Assembly: GCA_965205525.1 (NCBI GenBank)
Contig: OZ242171.1
Coordinates: forward strand, 1,240,001-1,304,000
DNA length: 64,000 bases
Direction: 5' to 3'
Source: G965205525 sp965205525
GTDB lineage: Bacteria > Pseudomonadota > Gammaproteobacteria > JABABF01
Below the pieces are notes generated by a model, which saw nothing but the letters and a program-made list of their open reading frames with translations, did not search any database and was not told the DNA's origin. Position 1 is the stretch's first letter, and each line of letters begins with the position of its first letter. Of the stretch, positions 51,798 to 59,616 are shown piece after piece. The translations under genes were made by a program, and so were the position numbers.

Positions 51798-53261
51798 ATG
51801 GCATCCCTCAATACACTTTCTTTTGACAACAGCTTTCGTCGGCTGCCGCCGAGTTTTTACTCGGCGGTGGAGCCGAAGGGCTTGGCCGATGCGCATCTGG
51901 TGAGCGTCAACCCCAAGGCGGCGGAACTGCTGGGTCTGTCCGCCGCCGGCTTAGGAGAGCAGGAGCTGGCGCGCTACTTCGGCGGTCACGCGTCCCTGCC
52001 CGGGGCAGAGCCCCTGGCGATGGTCTACGCGGGGCACCAATTCGGCGTGTATGTCCCGAGGCTGGGGGACGGACGCGGCCTCTTGCTGGGAGAAGTTCTA
52101 GACAGCGCCCACGGGCGCACCGACCTGCACCTGAAAGGGGCTGGGCAGACACCCTATTCCCGCTTCGGCGACGGACGCGCGGTGCTGCGCTCCTGCATTC
52201 GGGAATACCTGTGCAGCGAGGCGATGCACGCCCTCGGCATTCCCACCACCCGGGCCCTGTGCGTAATCGGCAGTGCCGAGCCGGTAAGCCGGGAAACCGT
52301 TGAAAGTGGCGCCACCCTGCTGCGGCTGGCGAAAAGTCATGTGCGTTTCGGGCATTTTGAGTATTTTCACTACCGGGAGCAGGAGGAGGCGCTGCGACAG
52401 CTGGCGGACTATGTGCTGGAGCGGCACATGCCAGAAATTGCCGGCGAGGCGGAGCGCTATCGGCTCCTGTTTGAGCGGACGGTGCAACTGACCGCCGAGA
52501 CCATCGGGCTGTGGCAGGCCCGGGGCTTCGCCCACGGCGTGATGAACACCGACAACATGTCCATCATCGGGGAGACCCTGGACTACGGCCCCTTCAGCTT
52601 CCTGGATGATTACGAGCCGGGCTTTATCTGCAACCATTCGGACCACCAAGGACGCTACGCATTTAACCGGCAGCCCTCCATCGGGCTGTGGAACTGCGCC
52701 GCCCTGGCCCAATCCCTAGTCAGCCTGGTGCCAGAAGAAGCGCTGAGAGAGTGCCTGTCCCGCTACGAGGGGATTCTGCAGGCAAGCTACCTAAAGCAGA
52801 TGCGTGCCAGTCTCGGCCTCCTCGGGGAAAAAGAGGATGACCTGCAGCTCATCGGCGAGCTGCTGAAGATCATGCATCGCCAGCGGGCGGACTACCACAT
52901 CACCCTGAGGGGACTGGCAGACTTTGATCTGGCACCCCCCTACGGTCCGCTGGCAGACAATTTCAGCGAGGGGCAGGCATTTTGCGAGTGGGCTGCTCGC
53001 TACGCCAAGCGCCTGCAGGAAGAGGGGCGAGATGCCGCCGAGCGGCGGCGCGCGATACAGAACACAAATCCCTTGTATGTGCTGCGCAACTGCTATGCCC
53101 AGAACGCGATTCAAAAAGCGACAGAGCAAGCGGACTTCTCGGAGCTGAACAGACTGCTGGCCCTGGTGCAGGAGCCCTTCAGAGAACGGGCCGGCATGGA
53201 GGAATACGCCGCTCCGCCGCCGGAATCCGGCAAGCATTTGGAGATCAGCTGCTCTTCCTGA
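51798..53261 (+). CDS. selO: Protein adenylyltransferase SelO (YdiU)
   Basis: Pseudokinase-fold enzyme that transfers AMP to proteins during oxidative stress. It has 487 residues, close to E. coli YdiU (478). Conserved parts: YAGHQFGVYVPRLGDGR, the ATP-binding lysine in LHLKGAGQTPYSRFGDGRA, and the metal site GVMNTDNMSIIGETLDYGPF. The C-terminus is CSS; this cysteine forms the redox-sensitive disulfide and is selenocysteine in eukaryotic SelO. Starts 105 bases after the methyltransferase remnant. Confidence 0.96.
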   Translation: MASLNTLSFDNSFRRLPPSFYSAVEPKGLADAHLVSVNPKAAELLGLSAAGLGEQELARYFGGHASLPGAEPLAMVYAGHQFGVYVPRLGDGRGLLLGEVLDSAHGRTDLHLKGAGQTPYSRFGDGRAVLRSCIREYLCSEAMHALGIPTTRALCVIGSAEPVSRETVESGATLLRLAKSHVRFGHFEYFHYREQEEALRQLADYVLERHMPEIAGEAERYRLLFERTVQLTAETIGLWQARGFAHGVMNTDNMSIIGETLDYGPFSFLDDYEPGFICNHSDHQGRYAFNRQPSIGLWNCAALAQSLVSLVPEEALRECLSRYEGILQASYLKQMRASLGLLGEKEDDLQLIGELLKIMHRQRADYHITLRGLADFDLAPPYGPLADNFSEGQAFCEWAARYAKRLQEEGRDAAERRRAIQNTNPLYVLRNCYAQNAIQKATEQADFSELNRLLALVQEPFRERAGMEEYAAPPPESGKHLEISCSS

Positions 53262-53296
53262 GCCGGCGGGGCGCCGAAACCGCCCTGCCCCCGTAT

Positions 53297-54256
53297 TCAG
53301 TCCGCCGCCAGATGCTCCCGCACCAGGGCGGCCAGCAGTTGAATATGGGCCGGCTCGTCGTTGAGACAGGGCACACGGCGGTACTCGCCGCCGCCGCTCT
53401 GCTGAAAGATATCCCGGTTCTCCTCTCCGATCTCCATAATGGTCTCAAGGCAGTCGGCGGCGAAGCCGGGGCAGAACACATCCACGGAGACAAGCCCCTC
53501 CCGCCCCCATTTTTCCAAGGTCTTGTCCGTATAGGGGCTGAGCCAGGCCCCGGGCCCGAAGCGGGACTGGTAGCAAAGAGCCCATTCCCTCTCCTGCAGT
53601 CCCAGCGCCTCGGCGAGAAGCATGCCGGTGCGCTGGCACTGCTCCCGGTAGGGGTCTCCCTGCTCTACCATCTTCCTCGGCAACCCGTGAAAGGACAGCA
53701 GAAGGCGCGCCGCCCGCCCATGCTGCTGCCAATGCCGGCGCAGCTGCCCAGCCAAGGCCTGGATATAGAGGGGATGGTCAAAATAGTGGGGCACCAGAAC
53801 CGGGGTATCGACACCCCGCTCCAAGGCCGCCATCCGATCTTCCACCGGACCGGTGACAGAGCCCGAGTACTGGGGGTACAGGGGCAGGATCAGGAGCCTG
53901 CCGGCACCCGTCGCCGCCTCTGCCAAGGAGGGACTGCCGTACGTGCTCGCCCAGCGCACCTGCACATCCCTATTCTCTTCTGCTAAATGCGCCTGCAGAG
54001 CTGCCGCCTGGCGGTGACCGATAGCGATGAGGGGCGAGCCGGATTCGGTCCAGATGCAGGCGTAGTCAGCAACCAGGCGACGGGGGCGAAAAGGCAGTAC
54101 CAGCAGATAAAGAATAGGCAGCCACAGCCAGCGCGGCAGACTCACCACGCGGCGGTCGGACAGAAACTCCCGAAGAAAACTGCGAATGCCCTGCGCCGTG
54201 GGCGCCGCCGGAGAGCCCAGATTAACCAGGACGACCCTGCTGTCACCGTCTGTCAT
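53297..54256 (-). CDS. hemH: Ferrochelatase
   Basis: Inserts ferrous iron into protoporphyrin IX, the last step of protoheme synthesis. 319 residues. The catalytic histidine is in LLSFHGLPRKMVEQGDPY; LVNLGSPAAPTAQGIRSFLR opens the protein and CPGFAADCLETIMEIGEENR marks the second half. Downstream of adk with a 49-base gap; convergent with selO. Confidence 0.97.
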   Translation of the reverse strand: MTDGDSRVVLVNLGSPAAPTAQGIRSFLREFLSDRRVVSLPRWLWLPILYLLVLPFRPRRLVADYACIWTESGSPLIAIGHRQAAALQAHLAEENRDVQVRWASTYGSPSLAEAATGAGRLLILPLYPQYSGSVTGPVEDRMAALERGVDTPVLVPHYFDHPLYIQALAGQLRRHWQQHGRAARLLLSFHGLPRKMVEQGDPYREQCQRTGMLLAEALGLQEREWALCYQSRFGPGAWLSPYTDKTLEKWGREGLVSVDVFCPGFAADCLETIMEIGEENRDIFQQSGGGEYRRVPCLNDEPAHIQLLAALVREHLAAD

Positions 54257-54305
54257 GCTGTCTTGTTAGAAAAAAGCCCCGGCAGCTTGCGCGCCCCCGG
54301 TGTCT

Positions 54306-54965
54306 TCAGGCGGCGGACTGCTCTCCCAAGAGATGCAGGATGGCATTGTGCACCTCCTCCACCGGACCCTGGCCGTCCACAATAGCCAGCCGGATACGCC
54401 CGGCCCGCTCCTCCTCCCGGTAAAAGCTGAGCAAAGGCTCTGTTTGCCGATGATATACCCCCATGCGTTCGCGCACTGTGTCCTCCCGATCATCGTCCCG
54501 CTGCACCAGAGGTTCGCCGCTGACATCATCCAACCCCTCCCGCTGGGGCGGGTTGAAGAGGACATGGTAGGTGCGACCGGAGGGGGGATGCACCCGCCGC
54601 CCGGAGAGGCGGCGCACCAGCTCCTCCTCCTCCACATGAACCTGCACCGCCCAGGAAAGGACGATGTCCGCATCGCGCAGGGCCTCCCCCTGGGGAATGG
54701 TGCGGGGAAAACCGTCCAGAATAAAGCCTCGCTGGCAATCGGAACTCTGCAGGCGCTCTTTCACCAGGGCGATAATGATGTCGTTGGAAACCAGCTGCCC
54801 CGCATCCATTACCTCCCGGACCTGCTGACCTAGGGGCGTGCCCGCTCGGCGCGCGGTGCGCAGCATGTCGCCGGTGGAGATCTGGGGGATTGCGAAGCGC
54901 TCCGCTAAGAGGCCCGCCTGGGTGCCCTTGCCCGCCCCGGGCGCACCTAGCAGAACAATACGCAT
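54306..54965 (-). CDS. adk: Adenylate kinase
   Basis: Interconverts AMP, ADP and ATP. 219 residues, long-LID form. P-loop GAPGAGKGTQ is at 7-16; ISTGDMLR contacts AMP; the LID starts RRVHPPSGRTYHVLFNPP and lacks zinc cysteines. Begins 22 bases after the SDR gene stop. Confidence 0.98.
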   Translation of the reverse strand: MRIVLLGAPGAGKGTQAGLLAERFAIPQISTGDMLRTARRAGTPLGQQVREVMDAGQLVSNDIIIALVKERLQSSDCQRGFILDGFPRTIPQGEALRDADIVLSWAVQVHVEEEELVRRLSGRRVHPPSGRTYHVLFNPPQREGLDDVSGEPLVQRDDDREDTVRERMGVYHRQTEPLLSFYREEERAGRIRLAIVDGQGPVEEVHNAILHLLGEQSAA

Positions 54966-54987
54966 AACAGCCTGACAGGAAGCCGGC

Positions 54988-55746
54988 TCAGTTGAACATG
55001 TCGCCGGCCGTGACGCCGCCGTCTATAACGAACTCGCTGCCGGTGCTGTAGCTGCATTCCTCTGATGCCAGAAACAGGGCGAGGCGCGCCACTTCTTCGG
55101 GCTGCCCGATGCGGGGAAGCGGCTGCTTCTTGCACGCATCGTCCGGGTCCACATCCCCCTCAAAGGGTCCGCCCCGGGTCATGGCGGTATCAATGGCCCC
55201 CGGATGGATGGAATTGACCCGCACCCCCTTCGGCCCCAGCTCCATCGCCGCCACCTTTGTCATGCCGCGAATAGCAAACTTGCTGGCGGTATAGGCCACC
55301 CCATGGGGAACGCCCCACATACCGGCAATAGAGGAAATATTGACAATGGCCCCGCCGCCCGCGCGAACGATGGCGGCACCGCCGATTTTCATACCGAGAA
55401 AGCAGCCCACCTGATTGATATCCACCACCCGCCGGTAGAGGCTTAAGTCGGTCTCCAAAAGAGGGCTGATGAGCAGAACGCCAGCGTTGTTCACCAGGAT
55501 GTCAAGTCGACCGCAGCGTTTTTCAATCTCGGCCACCACCTTGGTCCAGGCCGCCTCGTCAGAGACATCAAGGGGCATGAAGAAAGCATTTTTGCCGATG
55601 TCCTGGGCCAGCTTCTGCCCCTCTTCCTCCAGCACATCCGCCACCACCACCTGCGCCCCCTCAGCGGCAAACAGGCGGCTCTCGGCCTCTCCCTGCCCGC
55701 GGGCACCGCCGGTGATCAAAGCAACTTTATTTTGAAGCCTGCCCAT
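54988..55746 (-). CDS. Short-chain dehydrogenase/reductase (hydroxysteroid/cyclopentanol dehydrogenase-like)
   Basis: Classical SDR of 252 residues from ATG 55746. Cofactor motif TGGARGQG is at 12-19, with an aspartate (VVVADV) ending the second strand, which suggests NAD rather than NADP. NNAG is present at about 85-88, and the catalytic Ser-Tyr-Lys lies in ISSIAGMWG and AYTASK. The GGARGQGEAES start resembles 3-alpha/20-beta-hydroxysteroid dehydrogenases. The true substrate is unknown. The frame is open to 56016 upstream, but that part is unlike an SDR. Upstream of adk and hemH on the same strand. Confidence 0.88.
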   Translation of the reverse strand: MGRLQNKVALITGGARGQGEAESRLFAAEGAQVVVADVLEEEGQKLAQDIGKNAFFMPLDVSDEAAWTKVVAEIEKRCGRLDILVNNAGVLLISPLLETDLSLYRRVVDINQVGCFLGMKIGGAAIVRAGGGAIVNISSIAGMWGVPHGVAYTASKFAIRGMTKVAAMELGPKGVRVNSIHPGAIDTAMTRGGPFEGDVDPDDACKKQPLPRIGQPEEVARLALFLASEECSYSTGSEFVIDGGVTAGDMFN

Positions 55747-55914
55747 AATGTCTGCCAAAAGGATACGGGTAGGAAATAATAACAGAGAGTTCCGCCGAAG
55801 GCAGGCATCTGTGTCGGCGATAATGGGAGCCCGATACCCGCACCGGCACCCGATGCCAGCGGCGGGCATGCGCTCCGGGCAAAGACGAGAGAATAATGCG
55901 GCAGCAGAAAAGCC

Positions 55915-58458
55915 ATGATTCCTGCCAATAGCACCGGCAGAGAGGGCGCAGAAGAAAGGACTGCGGCTGGCAGGAGTAAGCCCCAGCACCCCCCGCTGCG
56001 ACAGCCGAATAGGCAAAACCCTCCTCAGAGTGCTGGCCCTCTGGGACTGCCTGGACTGCTCGTCCTCATGGCAATACTGGGCAGCTGCGCAGAGCTGCCG
56101 GAACAGGGTGCTTCTTCCCCCTCCCCTGCCCTAGAGGAGAAACGTCAGGGCGAAGAGCCTTTTCTCGGCGTGGCGCACCGTCTGATTCCCCTGCCGGGGG
56201 GGAAGCCCAAAGAGCGGGCCTACCAAGTGCTGCAGGTGGTCCCAGAGAGCGCCGCCGCCCGGGCGGGTCTCCGTCCTGGGGACCTCCTGCTCAGCTACGA
56301 TGGCCGCCGCCCCCGGGTCAGCGAAGACCTGCGACAGTACCTTCTCAATGAGAAACGTGTCGGCGATCTCCTGCAGCTAAAATGGCGGCGCATTGAAACC
56401 CGCTACCGGGGACGCAGCAATCGGCGCTCGCTGGAGGTGAGCTCGCCGGCCTCGGTGGAGAGCCTGCTGCGCGAGCAGGAAGTGGATGAAACCATGCGTT
56501 TCTGGGCACAGCGCCGCCAGCGCATACTGCATGCTCAGGCGGTGCTCGGACGCCGGGCCGGCTACGATGATATCCCCGACAACGCCGATATCTTCCCTGC
56601 CTACGAGGCACTGGAGGACGACACAGCGCGCCTGCTCGGCCAACTGCTCATGGAGCCCGGCTTGGGAGAGCGTTATCGGCAGTGGCGCGAACGGCAGGCG
56701 GAGGATGAAAAATGGGATGACGGTCGCCGCCTGCCCCTGGTGCGCTATCTGCGCAGGGACCCCCTGAAGATGAGCCCAGTGCTCCACACCCTGAGCGACG
56801 AACTGCAGCGGGCGGGAGGAGAGAACTCTGCCATGCCCCTGCTTCTCGGCATGGCAAAGCTCAGGGGCGGCACCCCGGATGCGCCCGCCCCAGCCACCGC
56901 CGCAACGGCCATGGCGCGGATAGCCGCAAGCCTTGAGGAGGCTTCCCGGGCCCGTGAGCGGGCCCTAAGAGCACTGAATGCCGAAGAGCAGGAGCGGCTG
57001 CGCCGGGAAATCCCCCCTCTGCTGGCACGCTTCGTGCACTCCCGCTACTTAGACAACGGGGAGGGTGCAGGCTTGGCAGAGGAAAACCATGAGCTCCTCG
57101 CCCTGGCTGCAAAGGTGGACTTGGATGCCATGACCGAGGCACTGCTGCACTTGGCAGCGCTGAGCGAGCAGGCCCTGCTGCAGGATGCGGTGCGGGAGCT
57201 GCGGGGGCAGGAACCCCCGGCATCCCCGCCGGTGGGGATGTCCGGACAAGTGCTGTACGCAGCACAGACTACCGCCGGACGAATCGTGGTGGGCGGAGCT
57301 GGCACCAACCGCTACTGGGGAACATTCGCACTGATATTGGATGCCGGAGGCGATGATGTCTATCGCGGCAACGCGGGAAGGGTTTCCGAACAGCAGGGCA
57401 TCGCGGTCATCCTGGACTTGGACGGCGACGACGAATACAGCGCCACGGAGAGCTTCGCCCAAGGCAGCGGCTTTCTCGGCGCCGGTCTCCTGGCGGACTT
57501 CAGCGGCGACGATACCTACCGAGCCGTATCCCTGTCCCAGGGCGCGGCGCTCCTGGGCGGCGGCCTCCTGCTAGACAGCGCCGGAAACGACACCTATACG
57601 GGCCAGCAGTACATGCAGGGGTTCGCCTGCTTCGGCATCGCCCTTCTCCTAGACCGGAGCGGCGACGACCGCTACGAAGCCGGCATTTTCGCCCAGGGAA
57701 CAGGGGGACCGGATGCGACAGGCCTGCTGATGGACCGGGCGGGGTCAGATTTCTACCAGGTCGGCGGCCTCTATCCCAGCACCTACGGCACCGGCGGCAT
57801 CTTTCAGGGCTCCGGGCAAGGGCTGGGAGTCGGCTTTCGCTTCTACGCCTCTGGCGGCGCTGGGCTGCTGCTGGACGGCGGCGGCGCCGACCGCATGGAG
57901 GCGGGCAATTTCGCCCAGGGCACCGGCTATTTTTATGCGCTGGGACTGGTGCGGCAATTCGGCCCGGAGGATGACACCTACATCGCCTCCCGCTACGGCC
58001 AGGGCAGTGCCGCCCATTCCGCCCTGGGCGCCATGCTGGAGGACGGGGGAAATGACCGCTACCTATCCTCCTTCGGCGGCGTGGTGCAGGGGGCTGCCTG
58101 GGACTTGGCGGCCGCTCTATTCTCAGACAGAGGGGGAGACGATGTCTACGGCCGCCAGGGTCTCAGCTTCTCTCAAGGCGCGGCGGCCAAGAAAGGCTTC
58201 GGACTGTTTCTGGATGCCGCCGGCAGCGAGCAGTACTATTTTGAAAAACGCACCGACAACAATCCGCCGGAGGATTTTGATCTCTCTATTTTTATAGATG
58301 CTGGCCCGGGCACAGATCGCTACTCGGGAAAGCAGGCGGGAGGGGAGATACAGTTAAAAAGCGACGGCGGCGGTCGAGTGCAGCTAGAGGCATCCATCCC
58401 CTTAGCGGAGCTGTCGGCGCAGCTGAAAGAAACGAGTGAGAGAGCAGAAGATCCATGA
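55915..58458 (+). CDS. PDZ-domain lipoprotein with about twelve GDDxY repeats
   Basis: 847 residues; I do not recognise a named gene. Residues 47-58 (GLLVLMAILGSC) end in a lipobox with Cys58, after an unusually long, basic N-region; no later ATG, GTG or TTG fits, so the start is uncertain. Residues 83-160 are a PDZ domain (PESAAARAGLRPGDLLLSYD). Residues 165-440 are mostly helical and charged. Residues 470-805 hold about twelve units of 26-29 residues with the pattern LLxDxxGDDxYxxxxxxQGxxxxGxG, for example LLADFSGDDTY, LLLDSAGNDTY and LLLDRSGDDRY, with more divergent middle copies. The regular Asp and aromatic positions suggest a beta-solenoid, perhaps metal-binding. The stop overlaps the next gene's ATG (ATGA), so both are translated from one message. 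Confidence 0.85.
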   Translation: MIPANSTGREGAEERTAAGRSKPQHPPLRQPNRQNPPQSAGPLGLPGLLVLMAILGSCAELPEQGASSPSPALEEKRQGEEPFLGVAHRLIPLPGGKPKERAYQVLQVVPESAAARAGLRPGDLLLSYDGRRPRVSEDLRQYLLNEKRVGDLLQLKWRRIETRYRGRSNRRSLEVSSPASVESLLREQEVDETMRFWAQRRQRILHAQAVLGRRAGYDDIPDNADIFPAYEALEDDTARLLGQLLMEPGLGERYRQWRERQAEDEKWDDGRRLPLVRYLRRDPLKMSPVLHTLSDELQRAGGENSAMPLLLGMAKLRGGTPDAPAPATAATAMARIAASLEEASRARERALRALNAEEQERLRREIPPLLARFVHSRYLDNGEGAGLAEENHELLALAAKVDLDAMTEALLHLAALSEQALLQDAVRELRGQEPPASPPVGMSGQVLYAAQTTAGRIVVGGAGTNRYWGTFALILDAGGDDVYRGNAGRVSEQQGIAVILDLDGDDEYSATESFAQGSGFLGAGLLADFSGDDTYRAVSLSQGAALLGGGLLLDSAGNDTYTGQQYMQGFACFGIALLLDRSGDDRYEAGIFAQGTGGPDATGLLMDRAGSDFYQVGGLYPSTYGTGGIFQGSGQGLGVGFRFYASGGAGLLLDGGGADRMEAGNFAQGTGYFYALGLVRQFGPEDDTYIASRYGQGSAAHSALGAMLEDGGNDRYLSSFGGVVQGAAWDLAAALFSDRGGDDVYGRQGLSFSQGAAAKKGFGLFLDAAGSEQYYFEKRTDNNPPEDFDLSIFIDAGPGTDRYSGKQAGGEIQLKSDGGGRVQLEASIPLAELSAQLKETSERAEDP

Positions 58459-59246
58459 AACAGCTGCAAGACAAAACTGCCATCATCACCGGCGGCAATG
58501 CGGGCATCGGCCGTGTTATCGCGCTGCGCTTTGCCGAGGCAGGGGCGGCTGTGGCCATCCTGGCCCGTCGGGAAGCCGAGGGGGAGAAAACCGCTGCCGA
58601 CATTCGGGCAGCGGGGGGACGGGCGCACTTTTTTCGCTGTGACATCACCGATGCCAAGGCAGCGGAGGAGGCCACCCAGGAAGCCGCCGCCTGGCTAAAG
58701 GGCCTGGACATTTTGGTTAACAATGCAGGGGGGGTTAGCTACTACAAAACATTCCCAGAGGAGGATCCGGAGGAATGGCTCTCCACCATTGATCTCAACC
58801 TGAACGGTCCTTTTTTCATGTGCCGCGCAGCCTGGCCTTGCCTGCAATCCCGGGGCGGCGGCGCCATCGTCAATATCTCCTCCGTCTCCGCCGTCTCCGG
58901 CATCGGTCGGGATCAGCTGCAGATGATGGGCGGCCAGCCCCCGTCCGCCTATTCCGCGGGCAAGGGCGGGCTGGAGGCTCTTGGCATGTATTTAGCAGGG
59001 CTCGGCGGCGCAGACAAGATCCGCGTCAACAGCATTCGTCCCGGGCGCATTCTCACCGATGAATTCCGGGAGATGCTGGGAGAAGAGGGAATATTCTGGT
59101 CCTTTTATTCCCAAGTGCAGATGCTCAAGCGCCACGGCCAGCCGGCGGACATCGCCGCTGCCGCGCTTTTTCTGGCCTCGGAGGAGGCGAGCTTTATCAC
59201 CGGCAAAGTGCTGGATGTAGACGGCGGAGCAGCCCTGCAGCTCTGA
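58455..59246 (+). CDS. Short-chain dehydrogenase/reductase
   Basis: Classical SDR, 263 residues. TGGNAGIG at 12-19, LARRE after strand 2 (suggesting NADP), NNAG at about 91-94, and the catalytic tyrosine and lysine in AYSAGKGG. A longer-than-usual loop lies between the serine (ISSVSAVSG) and the tyrosine. The C-terminus GKVLDVDGGAALQL is typical. It overlaps the repeat lipoprotein gene by 4 bases. Substrate unknown. Confidence 0.88.
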   Translation: MKQLQDKTAIITGGNAGIGRVIALRFAEAGAAVAILARREAEGEKTAADIRAAGGRAHFFRCDITDAKAAEEATQEAAAWLKGLDILVNNAGGVSYYKTFPEEDPEEWLSTIDLNLNGPFFMCRAAWPCLQSRGGGAIVNISSVSAVSGIGRDQLQMMGGQPPSAYSAGKGGLEALGMYLAGLGGADKIRVNSIRPGRILTDEFREMLGEEGIFWSFYSQVQMLKRHGQPADIAAAALFLASEEASFITGKVLDVDGGAALQL

Positions 59247-59341
59247 GCACGCCCGCTCGGCACTGCGGCAAGCTATACCGCAAGTGCATGGCTCTCGGCC
59301 CGCCCCCGAATTGCAGAAGGAAGATTTCTTCCGACCGCCGC

Positions 59342-59381
59342 TTTAAGCAGACCCTTGCCAGTTTAAGCAGATCCTTGCCAG
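59342..59381 (+). repeat. Tandem duplication of a 20-base unit
   Basis: TTTAAGCAGACCCTTGCCAG at 59342-59361 is followed directly by the same unit at 59362-59381 with one C-to-T change. Non-coding, upstream of the G run. Confidence 0.8.
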
Positions 59382-59512
59382 TGCGCTTGATGCTGCCTTT
59401 TTCTTGTAGACTATGGCATCTGTTTTCCATGTCCCGGAACCCGCTTTGCGACCCATTTCTTGCCTGCGATTCTTATAGGTGCGCCCCTTGCAAACTGAAA
59501 TGGCACTAGCAA

Positions 59513-59525
59513 GGGGGGGGGGGGG
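59513..59525 (+). repeat. Run of 13 G, candidate phase-variation tract
   Basis: The longest homopolymer I saw in the window (others reach 7-8). With exactly 13 G, GTG 59479 and ATG 59500 are in frame with the secreted protein; 12 or 14 would break that frame. Alternatively it could be a promoter spacer, since TAGCAA before it and AAAATA after it lie about 16 bases apart. Confidence 0.65.
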
Positions 59526-59616
59526 AGCAAAATACCCGAAGCAGGTGAGCTGCAGCCCTGCCTGGGTTCCTCCTGCTGCGGCACAGCCGTTTGTGTTGGA
59601 TAGTCCAAAACTTGGC

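Larger units (their letters stand above)
59247..59616. other. Intergenic region before the large secreted protein
   Basis: No gene is supported in these 370 bases. They contain a tandem 20-base repeat and a 13-base G run. An open frame in phase with the next gene begins at GTG 59479 and ATG 59500, passes through the G run and joins the signal peptide. No convincing -35/-10 pair or strong Shine-Dalgarno is seen. Confidence 0.5.

Noticed and set aside
53262..53296. GC-rich hairpin between convergent selO and hemH
   Set aside because: Stem of only about 5 bp is secure and there is no T-run on either side, so a terminator cannot be supported.
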